64,000 nt of DNA, from assembly GCA_963705525.1 (NCBI GenBank), contig CAVPJW010000002.1:1302001-1366000 (forward strand). The letters are read 5' to 3'. How positions within the stretch are numbered: position 1 is the first letter of the stretch; each line of letters opens with the position of its first letter. Position numbers and translations under genes: made by a program. The notes beneath the pieces were generated by a model. The model was not told the origin of the DNA, did not search any database, and worked only from the letters and a program-made list of their open reading frames with translations. Below, in pieces: positions 9,471-19,215 of this stretch. The stretch is from CAVPJW01 sp963705525 (GTDB taxonomy: Bacteria > Acidobacteriota > Vicinamibacteria > Vicinamibacterales > CAVPJW01).

Positions 9471-10652
9471 CTAGCCGTTGTTCGCCGCGGTCGTCGGTGC
9501 GGCGCCAAAGATGTCCTTGAATGCCACCATGAACCGATCCATTTCATCCGCGGTGCCGATGGACACTCTCAGGTGCTCGAGCATCGGCGGGAACGGCCGT
9601 CCGACGGCCACGCCGCGCTTGCGGAACTCTTCAATCACGGGCACGACCTGGCGCTTGATGTGCACCATGAAGAAGTTGGTCTCCGAGGGAATCACCTCGT
9701 AACCGAGACTCGTCAGCTCGGATGTGGTCTTCTTGCGAAGCTGCAGCGTGACCGACTTGACCTTCTCCTGCGACGCCGTGTCCCTGAGCGCGGCCACCCC
9801 GCCCCACTTCACGATCGCATTGATGCTGCCCATGCTGTACGGCTGCATCTGATCGATCACGGCCTTCGGTGCCACGGCATAGCCGAGGCGCATGCCCGCC
9901 AGCGCCGCGATCTTCGAGAACGTCCGCGCGATGATCACCTTTCGTCCCTCGAGAACGTACGGCACGGAGGTCGCGTAATTGGGATCGTCCACGAAATGGT
10001 GATACGCCTCGTCGATGAGCACCGGCGTGTCCTCGGGAATGCCGTCGAGCACCTGCTTGACTTCCTGTTTCGTGATGATCACGCCGGTCGGATTGTTGGG
10101 ATTGCAGAGATACACGAATCCGACGTCCCGGTAATTCGTCTTCGTGGCATGCACGATAGCAGGAATGTCCTGCCGATAGTCCTTGAGCAGCGGCAGCTTG
10201 ATCGCGTCGGCCTTGATTCCGGTGGCGTGCTGATACACGGAGCCGTACGAGGGCTCGACGCCAACAACCTTCCGGTCGTCCTGCAGGAACGTGCTGCCGA
10301 CCACATCGAGAATCTCTCCTGACCCTGCTCCAAGAAGAATGTTCTCCGGCTTGACGCCGTGATGTTCGGCAAGCGCCTCGACGATGCCGCCGTCGGGATA
10401 GCCGTAGCGATTGGCGTACTTGAACGCCTCCGTCATCGCCTTCATGACTGACTCGGGCGGACCGTACGGGTTCTCGTTGGCGGCCAGCTTCGCAATGGCG
10501 TCGTACTCGGACACTGACATCCGCGGGCGCATGCCTCGAGCGACCGGCACGCCGGTCTGCGCAAAGAGACGTCCCTCGGGCCGAATCCCCAGGTACCCCA
10601 CCGCAGCCGCCAGGCCGCCCACGAAGCTTCGACGAGAGACTCGAGTTTTCAC
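9471..10652 (-). CDS. Tat-exported histidinol-phosphate-type aminotransferase
   Basis: The 393-aa protein is a fold-type I PLP enzyme of the class I/II aminotransferase family, closest in pattern to HisC. ANENPYGPP at the N-terminus, NPNNPTG (substrate/PLP region), DEAYHHF and the PLP lysine in TFSKIAALAGMRLGY are all visible. The GTG at 10652 is chosen because GGAGG lies 6 nt upstream; it yields MKTRVSRRSFVGG, a twin-arginine signal with a hydrophobic stretch, so a folded PLP-loaded enzyme would be exported. The usual cytosolic HisC has no such leader. The gene is monocistronic and ends at a terminator hairpin. The substrate is unknown; an amino acid or amino-sugar in the periplasm is plausible. 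Confidence 0.85.
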   Translation of the reverse strand: MKTRVSRRSFVGGLAAAVGYLGIRPEGRLFAQTGVPVARGMRPRMSVSEYDAIAKLAANENPYGPPESVMKAMTEAFKYANRYGYPDGGIVEALAEHHGVKPENILLGAGSGEILDVVGSTFLQDDRKVVGVEPSYGSVYQHATGIKADAIKLPLLKDYRQDIPAIVHATKTNYRDVGFVYLCNPNNPTGVIITKQEVKQVLDGIPEDTPVLIDEAYHHFVDDPNYATSVPYVLEGRKVIIARTFSKIAALAGMRLGYAVAPKAVIDQMQPYSMGSINAIVKWGGVAALRDTASQEKVKSVTLQLRKKTTSELTSLGYEVIPSETNFFMVHIKRQVVPVIEEFRKRGVAVGRPFPPMLEHLRVSIGTADEMDRFMVAFKDIFGAAPTTAANNG

Positions 10653-10956
10653 GTGGCTCCTCCGTGTTGTGCTCACATCACACGCGGACGGTGAACGACC
10701 GCCGGCGCACTGGTCTCGTTACGATCCAACATTTTAGCCCATCACGAAGCACCAATCACTGACGCCGAACAGCCAGAATCGGTTGGACAGGGAGAATCGA
10801 TGTCTTTGTTTGTCTTACGCGGGAGCATTCAGAGTGCCGCGCAACGAATCGACAACCCATCCAGCGCGCGCGACCCGACACTCCACTCAAACAGTTCCCG
10901 TCGATGCCGCGAATTGTGCCCTCGCGGTCACCTCTCGCTATAATCGCTGCCTCAGC

Positions 10957-13637
10957 ATGCCCATCGCGGTTGGCACACGGCTCGGACCTGTACGAAATCG
11001 TCGCACCGGTGGCGTCCGGTGGCATGGGCGAGATCTACCGTGCGCGCGACTCACGGCTGGATCGCACGGTCGCGATCAAGACCCTGCCGACCGACCTGGC
11101 GTTCAACCCGGAGCGGCTCGAGCGATTCGAGCGCGAAGCGCGGGCCGTCGCCGGACTCTCGCACCCCAACATCTGCACGCTGTTCGACGTCGGCCACCAA
11201 AACGGCATCGACTTTCTGGTGATGGAATACCTGGAGGGCGAAACACTGGCCGAGCGGCTGGCGTCTCGCGGCGCGTTGCCGGTGGACCAGGTGCTCCGCT
11301 ACGCCATCGAGATCACCGAAGCGCTCGATCGTGCGCACCGCTCCGGCATCGTTCATCGCGACCTGAAACCGGCCAACATCATGCTGACGGCGACGGGCGC
11401 GAAGCTGCTGGACTTCGGCGTCGCGAAATCGCGGCCGGAAACCGCGCCCATAGACATGCCCACAGAGGCGACTCGGCAGCCGTTGACTGCCGAGGGGAGC
11501 CTCATCGGCACGCTGCAGTACATGGCGCCCGAGCAGCTCGAAGGACGCGAGGCGGATTCGCGTACGGATCTGTTCGCCCTGGGCGCGATCATCTACGAGA
11601 TGGCGACCGGGCGGCGGGCGTTCACGGGGCGGACGCAGGCCAGCGTGATCGCGGCGATCCTCAGCACAGAGCCGCCTCCCATGTCGTCGATCCAGCCCCT
11701 CGCGCCACCACAGCTCGAGCGCCTGGTCCGCGTGTGTCTGGCCAAGGACCCGTACGATCGCTGGCAATCTGCGCGCGACCTCCTGCGCGAGCTCAAGTGG
11801 ATCGGCGGCGACATCTCGGAGCCCCGGCGTCAGGTTGGAATACTGACATCCGCGCGCTTCATTCGCGGCGGAGCGATCCTGGCAGTGCTCGCCGCCGCAG
11901 GTCTTGGCGGCGCGGCTGCCTGGCGGGCCCTCCGGACCAAGCCCATCCCGGCCCGCGTCACGCAGACCGTTCTCACGCTCCAGCCGGCGCAGTCTCTCGT
12001 GACGCTGGACACTCCTGCCGCCGTCATCTCGCCGGATGGGTCGCGCATCGTGTTCGTCGGTGAAGCGTCAGACACGACTCAACGCCTGTACCTTCGAGAT
12101 CTGTCGAGGCCGACCGCAGATCCGATCCCCGAAACGGACGGAGCCTACAACCCGTTTTTCTCGCCGGACGGTCAGTGGCTGGCGTTCTTCGCCGATGGCA
12201 AGCTCAAGAAAGTGTCGCTCAGTGGAGGCGCCGCCCGCGTCGTCTGCGACGCGCCCACGGCCGACCGTGGTGCGGCATGGACGCCTGCGGGGACCATCGT
12301 CTTCCCGCCTTCTTATTACACGGGGCTGTCGCGTGTGGCGGCGGATGGTGGAACGCCCCAGACTCTGACAACACCCGATCGATCGCGCGACGAGAAGAGC
12401 CATCGCCTGCCCGAAGCGCTGCCGGACGGACGAGCCGTGCTCATGACCATCGGCAGCGCCGACATCAGTTCGTTCGACGATGCCCACGTGGATCTGCTGG
12501 AGATGGAGAGCGGCAGCCGGCGCACGATCATTGAAGGAGGCGCCAGCGCGAGATATGCGCCGACGGGGCACCTCGTATACGCACGTGCGGGCTCGCTGCT
12601 CGCCGTGCCGTTTGACCTGAACAACGCACACGGTCACCGGCCCGCCGGTGTCCGTGCTCGAAGGTGTCGCGACCTCACCCATCGTCGGCAATGCCGAGTT
12701 TTCATTTTCGAACGATGGCACGCTCGTCTACGTGCCCGGCAATTCCGCGAGCAATGAACGGCGACTCGTCTGGGTCGATCGTCTGGGCCATGTTCAGCCC
12801 GTCACATCGACTCGCCGCGCGTACACGTGGCCCCGCATCTCTCCTGATGGCCGCCGCGTTGCGGTCACCATTCAGGGCGCCACCAATTCCATCTGGATGT
12901 ACGAGCTCTCGCGCGAGACGTTCACCCGCGTGGCGTTCGGATGGGACAACAACACGCCGGTCTGGACACCGGATGGCACGAGACTCGTCTTCAGGTCCAA
13001 TCGTTCCGGCGGGGACAACCTGTTCTGGCAGCCCGCGGACGGCAGCCAACCCGCGGAACGCCTTTCAACCAGCCCGTTCGAGCAACGTCCCGGATCGTGG
13101 TCGCCCGACGGCAGGACGTTCGTGTTCGCCGAACAGCATCCCACGAGCCCGCGAGACGTGCTCATGGTCCCCATGGCGGGGGATCGCAAACCCGTGCCCG
13201 TGCTGAACGGTCCCTACAACGAGTGGCAGCCTTCCATCTCGCCCGACGGCCGGTGGCTGGCCTACGTCTCGGACGAGTCCGGACGGAACGAGGTGTACGT
13301 TCAGGGTTATCCGACCGGCGGCAAGTGGCTGGTGTCGACCGGCGGGGGCATCGAACCGGTCTGGGCTCGGAACGGCCGCGAATTGTTCTATCGCGATGGC
13401 GCGAACGTCATGGTCGTGGCGGTCGCGAGCGGCGCCACTTTCTCGGCGAAGAAACCCGAAGCACTCTTCGCGGATCAGTTCGAGCGCAATACCGACTCCG
13501 CCAACTACGACGTCTCACCGGACGGCCAGCGATTCGTGATGGTTCAGGAAGACGTCGCCACGGCGCGTCCGACCCACCTCAACATCATTCAGAACTGGTT
13601 CGAAAGTCTCTCCAGCCTGGCGAAGACGGCGAACTGA
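10957..13637 (+). pseudogene. Receptor-like Ser/Thr protein kinase with TolB-type propeller (frameshifted as given)
   Basis: This is a single locus broken by two apparent 1-nt insertions (near 10989 and near 12633). The ATG at 10957 gives MPIAVGTRLGP; dropping one base yields the family N-terminus continuing YEIVAPVASGGMGE (glycine loop). Kinase motifs follow: VAIKTL, HRDLKPANIML, LDFGVAK and MAPEQLEG. A transmembrane helix (about residue 300, ILAVLAAAGLGGAAAW) separates it from a periplasmic WD40/TolB-like propeller with repeated SPDG/SPDGRW blades, which continues in the third frame to 13637. It is probably a membrane signalling kinase sensing a periplasmic ligand. A TATAAT lies at 10939-10944. 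The full-length product would be about 890 aa. Confidence 0.82.
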
Positions 13638-13652
13638 AGAAGTTCTTTGTGC

Positions 13653-14714
13653 TTAGTGCTTAGTTCTTAGTGCGGGAACGAGCAGGCCGGCCACGCCTTG
13701 CGCGATAGCGCCGGTTTCGGCCGTGTCGGTGTTGACCAGGACAATCACGGTGAGGCGATCGTCAACGAAGCGCGAAATGTTCGACAGAAACCCCTGCCAC
13801 GCGCCGCTGTGCGAAATCGTGCGGTGGCCGTTCGTCGGCTCGAGCCTCCATCCGAAACCGTACGGGTAGGTGGTTCCGTCGTTCAACGTGACCGGCGTCC
13901 ACATCGCCTCGTATGATGAAGCTTTGAACAGTCGCCGTTCGGTCAGTGCCAAGTCCCATTTCGCCAGATCGAGAACGGTCAGGTACAGACTTCCATCGCC
14001 CGTCGTGTTGATGGTCGGCGCGACGTACGTCTGGTTCTTCCACTCGCCCTTGATCAGCTGGTAGCCCGCGGCGCGATTCGGAATGATGTCCGCCTCATTC
14101 ATCACGCGAATCGTATCCATCCCGAGCGGTCCGAACACGCGGTCGTGCAGGAAATCGCCGTAGAACTTTCCGGACACACGACTGACGATCATGCCGAGCA
14201 GGAGATAACCGCTGTTTGAGTACTCGTATTTCTCACCTGGCATGAACTCGAGATGAGGGTCTTCCGTCAGCTTGATCAACTCATCGTCCGTGTAGTCACG
14301 TCGAAGGTTCATCACACTTCCGTCGGTGTAGTCCTTGATGCCAGAGGTGTGAGTCAGGAGGTGACGAATCGTGATGGCCTTCCAGGTGTCCGGCGTCCCC
14401 GCGATGTACTTGCTGATCCGATCGTCCAACCCAAGCTTGCCTTCTTCAACGAGGAGCATCACCGCGCCCGCCGTGAACTGCTTACCGACCGATCCTGACT
14501 GATACACGGTCCTCTCTGTCGCCGGCACGTTCAACTCGACGCTCGCAAGACCATACCCTCGAGCCTTGACAATCTGTCCATCTCGAACGATGGCCAGTGA
14601 CAGGCCGGGAATCTTCTGCTGCGCCATCTCCCTGGCCACATAGTCGTCGACCTCGTCGGCCATGGCCCAGGACGACGAGCACAGGAGCAGTGCGGACAGG
14701 AGGAGTGCGCGCAT
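13653..14714 (-). CDS. Secreted class C beta-lactamase-family serine hydrolase
   Basis: The 353-aa protein has a signal peptide (MRALLLSALLLCSSSWAMA). Catalytic motifs are SVGK (SxxK, in YQSGSVGKQFT), YSN (YEYSNSGYLLLG) and HSG near the C-terminus (ISHSGAWQG). These mark the serine beta-lactamase/D,D-peptidase/esterase clan; members are often peptidases or esterases rather than antibiotic-hydrolysing enzymes. It is convergent with the kinase gene; the 15-bp gap follows short CTTAGTG-type repeats. It is probably periplasmic. Confidence 0.85.
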   Translation of the reverse strand: MRALLLSALLLCSSSWAMADEVDDYVAREMAQQKIPGLSLAIVRDGQIVKARGYGLASVELNVPATERTVYQSGSVGKQFTAGAVMLLVEEGKLGLDDRISKYIAGTPDTWKAITIRHLLTHTSGIKDYTDGSVMNLRRDYTDDELIKLTEDPHLEFMPGEKYEYSNSGYLLLGMIVSRVSGKFYGDFLHDRVFGPLGMDTIRVMNEADIIPNRAAGYQLIKGEWKNQTYVAPTINTTGDGSLYLTVLDLAKWDLALTERRLFKASSYEAMWTPVTLNDGTTYPYGFGWRLEPTNGHRTISHSGAWQGFLSNISRFVDDRLTVIVLVNTDTAETGAIAQGVAGLLVPALRTKH

Positions 14715-14730
14715 CAGCGAGGGGCCTCCG

Positions 14731-15852
14731 TCAGGAGCCGGCCTGAGTCAGAGGCTCCGGCTCGACGTAGCGATGGGTTGGAACCGGCCGGCCGGGCCGG
14801 AAGCGTTCGAGCTCGTGAAAGTCGCACGAAACATTTCGTCCGGCGCACGACGCCGCCACGGCCTTGCGCACATGGTCCTCGAGGACGGCCGGCTCGCCGG
14901 CGACGCGGGCATTGACGATAACGGCGACCTGCTCGGTCTGCACGCCAGAACGCTCGGCAAGTTCGGGAGATCCTCGACGGCTGCTGAGACTCGCGACGCC
15001 CTGTCGTCCCTCTGCGTCGCCGACCAGCTTCAAGTGAGCGATGTCGGCGCCTTCGCTGTCCAGCGTGCGCTGCAACCGCGTCAGAATGTCGACGAGCAGA
15101 TCGTCCACGTCGAACCGCGCCCCGCGCACCGACACCGTCCCGTTCAGCCATGCGAGCTCGGCCTCGCCGTCCGCGTAGCGGTCGTAGTCGACGTCCAGGC
15201 GTCGGCGCCCGAAGGTGCCTGTCTGATCGAGAAACGCGATGAGTCGATCGACACCGTCGCCGGTCTTCGCCGACGTCAGGAGCACCGGCACGCCCGGATA
15301 CCTGGTCTCGAGGCGGGCACAGAGCGCCTCCCGCTCGGCGCCGGTCATTTCATCGATCCGGTTCACGGCGATGGCGTCCGCCTCCTCGAGCTGCTTCTGA
15401 AAAATGTAGGAGGAACCCGCAGACGAGGGCGAGACGCGCTCGTCGAGCACCTCGGCTCCAAACGACGGCTTGTACAGCACCGCGTAGGGCGCCACCACGA
15501 AGCGACCGGGATAGATAGCCTTCAGCGGACGGATGACGGTCGCCACCAGATCGGTGCAGCTACCGACCGGCTCCGCAAGAATCACGTCTGGCGACTCCAG
15601 CTCGATGAGGCGCTCGACTCTGGCGACCAGGTCGTCGAACTTGCAGCAGAAACACGCGCCGGCGACCTCCTGGACCGCGAAGCCGCGGCCGCGCAGCCGG
15701 CTGGTATCAACAAGATGCGCGGCTTGATCGTTGGTGACCAGGCCAACGCGCTTTCCCTCAGTCGCGTAGTGCTCAGCCAGCCGGGCCAGCATCGTGGTCT
15801 TGCCCGCGCCGAGAAACCCACCGACCATGACGAATGACGTCGTCGAGCTCAT
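14731..15852 (-). CDS. COG0523 (CobW/G3E) GTPase, probable metal chaperone
   Basis: The 373-aa protein has Walker A GGFLGAGKTT at the N-terminus, the metal-binding CxCC motif as ACFCCKFDDLV (about residues 67-77), and NRIDEM as the G4-like NKxD variant. The C-terminal half carries the CobW C-terminal region. COG0523 proteins deliver metals such as zinc, nickel or cobalt using GTP. The gene lies 16 bp downstream of nothing recognisable and is divergent from the small wHTH-like gene at 15939. The metal cannot be inferred from the sequence. Confidence 0.85.
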   Translation of the reverse strand: MSSTTSFVMVGGFLGAGKTTMLARLAEHYATEGKRVGLVTNDQAAHLVDTSRLRGRGFAVQEVAGACFCCKFDDLVARVERLIELESPDVILAEPVGSCTDLVATVIRPLKAIYPGRFVVAPYAVLYKPSFGAEVLDERVSPSSAGSSYIFQKQLEEADAIAVNRIDEMTGAEREALCARLETRYPGVPVLLTSAKTGDGVDRLIAFLDQTGTFGRRRLDVDYDRYADGEAELAWLNGTVSVRGARFDVDDLLVDILTRLQRTLDSEGADIAHLKLVGDAEGRQGVASLSSRRGSPELAERSGVQTEQVAVIVNARVAGEPAVLEDHVRKAVAASCAGRNVSCDFHELERFRPGRPVPTHRYVEPEPLTQAGS

Positions 15853-15938
15853 GTGCGCATCCTAGCCCAAGCTTTCGCGACAGACGAAGCGTTTTCGTTG
15901 ACCTTCGTCCGATCGATCACTAAACTGACGTTATCCGC

Positions 15939-16199
15939 ATGTCGAACGAATCGCTGATTCATCGGATCGAACGCGAATACGTCGCCATGCCGGGCCTGCG
16001 GCTGACACTGGGACAGGCGCAGCGTCTGTGGACGACAGATCGCGACTCCTGCTCCTCTGCTCTCTCCTCGCTCGTGCAATCGAGATTCCTCGTGGTCACA
16101 CGGGATGGGTGTTACGCACGGGCCGATCTGAACAGGTTGACACGCAAGCCCGCCAAGGCTGGCCTCGCTCGCCGGTCGCCCATCAAGCACGCAAGCTGA
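15939..16199 (+). CDS. Small winged-helix-like protein
   Basis: The protein is 86 aa. The core (MPGLRLTLGQAQRLW...CSSALSSLVQSRFLVVTRDG) has the spacing of a winged helix-turn-helix: a helix, a recognition helix, then a hairpin with F-L-x-x-T-x-D-G. Such short proteins are common in Acidobacteriota as unnamed families. The C-terminal 20 residues are basic. It is divergent from the CobW gene, so it might regulate it, but no operator was identified. Confidence 0.6.
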   Translation: MSNESLIHRIEREYVAMPGLRLTLGQAQRLWTTDRDSCSSALSSLVQSRFLVVTRDGCYARADLNRLTRKPAKAGLARRSPIKHAS

Positions 16200-16290
16200 C
16201 GGTCTCGCGCGCCGGATTCCGGGTGGCCTCAACCCCGCATTGACTATAATCATGCCCTTCTCGAATGGCCCCACTAGCCAGGCGGAGGGT

Positions 16291-17544
16291 ATGACTCTCA
16301 CAACCAGCTCGGGTTCGACCACCGACCGCGCCGCGACGCTCGCGGCGATTCGCCAGCAATTTCCGGCGCTCGCCCGCCAGCATCAGGGACACTCCGTGGC
16401 CTATTTCGACGGCCCCGGCGGGACTCAGGTGCCGCAGCGCGTCGTCGATGCGGTCTCGGACTATCTCCTGCATCACAACGCCAATACCCATTGGCACTAC
16501 CCGACCAGTCAGGAGACCGACGCGGCGCTCGACCGGGCTCGACTGGCCTTCGCCGATTTCCTCAACGCGTCGCCGGACGAAATTGTCTTCGGCGCGAACA
16601 TGACCACGCTGACTCATCACCTCGCCCGATCGCTCGGCCGGGAGTGGGGACCTGGTGATGAGATCGTCCTGTGCGAGCTCGACCATCACGCCAACATCGA
16701 TACGTGGCGCGCGCTGGAACGCGACCGAGGCGTGACCGTTCGTATGGTGCCGATGCACCCGGAAGACGGCACCACGGACTGGGACGCGTTCGTTCGAGCG
16801 GTATCGCGGCGCACGAAGCTCGCCGCCATCGGCGCGGCCTCGAATGCACTCGGGACGATCGTGGACGTCAAGCGGGCCGTCGCGGTTGCGCGGGCGGCAG
16901 GCAGCCTCGCATTCGTCGATGCGGTCCACTATGCGCCACACGCCTTCATCGACGTCCGGGATCTGGACTGCGATTTCCTGGCGTGTTCCGCGTACAAATT
17001 CTACGGGCCGCACGTCGGCATCCTCTATGGCCGCAAGGCGCTCCTCGACGTGCTGCCCGTGCCGAAGGTTGCGCCGGCCCCCGACTCCGCACCGGAGCGA
17101 TGGGAGACCGGCACGCTCAACCACGAGGGCATCGTCGGCGCGGCAGCCGCTGTGGATTTTCTGGCGTCGATCGGCGTCGGAGATTCGCGACGCGCGGCAC
17201 TCGGCGTGGCCTATGCGGCGCTCCATTCACGCGGGCAGACTTTGATCTCCACTCTCTGGAAGGGCCTTTCGTCGATGAAGCGCGTCAAGATGTTCGGCCC
17301 TCCGCCGGATCGCCCTCGGACGCCCACTGTGGCATTTGCGATTGACGATCAGCTGCCGCACGAAACGGCGCGGCACCTGGCACGTCTTGGAATTTTCGTG
17401 TCGAGCGGAGACTTCTATGCGCAGACCGTGATGGAACGGCTCGGCCGCCTCCAATCGGGCGTCGTCCGAGCGGGATGCGCATGTTACACCACCGAGGACG
17501 AAGTCAATCGCCTGCTGTCCGCCGTTGAACAGGCAGCCCAGTAG
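16291..17544 (+). CDS. Cysteine-desulfurase-like PLP protein
   Basis: The protein is about 417 aa and a class V aminotransferase-fold enzyme (the SufS/CsdA-like group often called cysteine desulfurase-like). It shows FDGPGGTQVP near the N-terminus, NTHWHYPTSQETD, ELDHHANIDTW, VDAVHYAPH (Asp/His for PLP) and the PLP lysine in CSAYKFYGPH. The ATG at 16291 follows GGAGGG; a TATAAT at 16245-16250 lies upstream, so the earlier in-frame TTG/ATG (16240, 16252) are probably too close to the promoter. The real substrate may not be cysteine. It is probably co-transcribed with the secreted protein 15 bp downstream. Confidence 0.82.
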   Translation: MTLTTSSGSTTDRAATLAAIRQQFPALARQHQGHSVAYFDGPGGTQVPQRVVDAVSDYLLHHNANTHWHYPTSQETDAALDRARLAFADFLNASPDEIVFGANMTTLTHHLARSLGREWGPGDEIVLCELDHHANIDTWRALERDRGVTVRMVPMHPEDGTTDWDAFVRAVSRRTKLAAIGAASNALGTIVDVKRAVAVARAAGSLAFVDAVHYAPHAFIDVRDLDCDFLACSAYKFYGPHVGILYGRKALLDVLPVPKVAPAPDSAPERWETGTLNHEGIVGAAAAVDFLASIGVGDSRRAALGVAYAALHSRGQTLISTLWKGLSSMKRVKMFGPPPDRPRTPTVAFAIDDQLPHETARHLARLGIFVSSGDFYAQTVMERLGRLQSGVVRAGCACYTTEDEVNRLLSAVEQAAQ

Positions 17545-17559
17545 GTGAAAGGAGCGCAG

Positions 17560-18039
17560 ATGATGCGAGCACTACGCGGCAAGACGTCCCGCACGGTTCT
17601 TCTCGCGATGACGACGATCGTTCTCACGATGTCGGGCAGAACGGCGTATGCGCAGACGGCCGGCGCACGGCCTGAAGACCAGCCCTATGTCATTGATTAT
17701 TTCTACAAGGCGAAGTGGGGCTACGCGGGTGAGTTCCTCCGCCTGTTCAAGAAGAATCACTACCCTGTTCTGAAGAAAGAGATCGAGTCGGGCCGCATCA
17801 TCTCGGTGACAGTGGTCGCGCCGCGATACCACGGCACGGAAGAAGGGCGCTGGGATTATCGCGTGACGATTACCTTCAAGAATGTTGTCGCGGCGAGCAC
17901 TCCCGATCCGAATGCCGCCGCCGTCCTCAAGCAGCTCTATCCCGATCAGGCGACCTTTGAGAAGGAAGAACAGCGGCGCTTCGAAATTCTCGAGGCGCAC
18001 TGGGACGTGCCGATCACGAAGACGGATGTGGATAACTAA
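17560..18039 (+). CDS. Secreted protein of unknown function (159 aa)
   Basis: AAGGAG at 17549-17554 sets the start at 17560. The signal peptide is followed by a cleavage region ending AYAQ. The mature part (IDYFYKAKWGYAGEFLRLFKKNHYP...) repeats a pattern seen in periplasmic dimeric alpha/beta-barrel-like (NIPSNAP/ABM-type) proteins: W-G-Y, FLRLF, and a final HWDVP. It follows the cysteine-desulfurase-like gene by 15 bp. The family is not firmly recognised. Confidence 0.65.
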   Translation: MMRALRGKTSRTVLLAMTTIVLTMSGRTAYAQTAGARPEDQPYVIDYFYKAKWGYAGEFLRLFKKNHYPVLKKEIESGRIISVTVVAPRYHGTEEGRWDYRVTITFKNVVAASTPDPNAAAVLKQLYPDQATFEKEEQRRFEILEAHWDVPITKTDVDN

Positions 18040-19001
18040 ACCGAGGGTCGCAGGGTCGAAAGGTCTAAGGGTCGCAGGGTCCAAGAGTCGAAGGGTCGGA
18101 TGGTCCAAAAGTAGGCCAGAGCTTTAGCTCTGGCGCGGCTGATGTTGGGCCGTGAACCTTTCGACCCTGAGACCCTTAGACCCTTCGACCCTGACCGTCG
18201 GGAAGTTATCGCCCCGTCACTTGCTGCCTCGGCCGAACGGCAGGGTTCTCCACTCACAATTGACAGGATGACGACGGGATTTCGGCCCCGTCGGGTCAGG
18301 GAGTACGTCGTGCCCATCGGGACGGTGCTGAACGCGCCGGCCTCGAGCACCTCGTCCTTCCCGCTGACTTTCAGTGTGGCCTCGCCGGCGACGACGTAGA
18401 GCATCTCGTCGGCGTTGGCGTGGCTGTCCTCGGGAATCGGATCGCGCAACTGAATCAGTGTGCCCGTCGCCGTGCCCATGCACGCGACGTTCGAATCCTT
18501 CCTGGGCTCGCTCCGGCCGATGAAATTGGCTTCGATGAAGTTCGGCACGTTCGTCGTGCGCGGGCGCTCAGTGGTGCGAGTAATAGCCGGCTTCACCGGA
18601 ACGGGCGCGGGAGGCGGCGGGTCGGGCTTCGGTGGCGGCGGCGCGGCGGTCAGCGTGACGTCGACCGGCATGGAGCCCGACGCGCGGACGGTCACGTCGC
18701 GTTCGAGCGTGACAAATCGTTCGTGCTCGAAGTGGAGCCGAACCGCGCCGGCGCGCAGGTTGGCGAACGACAGGGCACCGTTCGCGTCGGTCTTTCCCTC
18801 GCGCGCGGTGGTCCCGGTCATCTTGACGACGACGCCGGCGACAGGATTGCCGCTGAAGTCCGTCACTTGAACCGCGATCGACGGGCGGGCCGTTCGAACC
18901 GCGGCCGGAGGTCGTGGAGCGGCCGGAGCCTGGGGCTGAGTCTGAGCGTGGGCCGATGTCACGCTCAACAGGGCGCACGCCGCCAAAACAGGTACTCGCA
19001 T
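18036..19001 (-). CDS. Secreted carboxypeptidase-regulatory plus cupin protein
   Basis: AGGAG upstream supports the ATG at 19001 (MRVPVLAACALLSVTSAHAQ, a Sec signal). The domains are a carboxypeptidase-regulatory-like beta-sandwich (about residues 38-120: VTDFSGNPVAGVVV...DANGALSFANL), a Pro-rich spacer, and a cupin (about 165-250: RDPIPEDSHANADEML...GEATLKVSGKDE...). The last 50 or so residues are translated from the heptamer repeat element, so the ancestral stop was probably lost when that element inserted. It is probably a periplasmic sensor or binding protein; the ligand is unknown. Confidence 0.75.
   Translation of the reverse strand: MRVPVLAACALLSVTSAHAQTQPQAPAAPRPPAAVRTARPSIAVQVTDFSGNPVAGVVVKMTGTTAREGKTDANGALSFANLRAGAVRLHFEHERFVTLERDVTVRASGSMPVDVTLTAAPPPPKPDPPPPAPVPVKPAITRTTERPRTTNVPNFIEANFIGRSEPRKDSNVACMGTATGTLIQLRDPIPEDSHANADEMLYVVAGEATLKVSGKDEVLEAGAFSTVPMGTTYSLTRRGRNPVVILSIVSGEPCRSAEAASDGAITSRRSGSKGLRVSGSKGSRPNISRARAKALAYFWTIRPFDSWTLRPLDLSTLRPSV
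18041..18193. repeat. AGGGTCG heptamer array with inverted arm and central hairpin
   Basis: The left arm (18041-18107) is a degenerate run of AGGGTCG/CAGGGTC units. The right arm (18157-18193) is its near-perfect reverse complement over about 30 bp. Between them CCAGAGCTTTAGCTCTGG (18116-18133) forms a short perfect hairpin. This is a REP/BIME-like palindromic element between two convergent genes; it also supplies the C-terminal codons of the cupin ORF on the minus strand. Confidence 0.75.
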
Positions 19002-19215
19002 AGCAGCATCTAACTCCTGCAGTGCCGCCCGCGTCAAGTTTTCCAGCTCATCTGCCCCATGCGCGAAGGCTCACGCTGCGGCATTGTTGAAGGAGCACGC
19101 GCATCCAGAGCAGCGAACGCCCTGGACGAAATTGCAGATACTGAGGTCTTCCGGTACACTTATTCGGTTCGGCGCGCGGCGATTTGCGCGCTGAACGAAC
19201 GCTCTCACCCTTCGC

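Noticed and set aside
13645..13672. CTTAGTGCTTAGTTCTTAGTG repeats
   Set aside because: A short direct repeat between convergent genes, no stem or gene context; common sequence noise in such genomes.
14662..15837. A 391-aa plus-strand ORF over the CobW-type gene
   Set aside because: It is antisense to a gene with clear GTPase and CxCC motifs and has the high Arg/Gly content typical of shadow frames.
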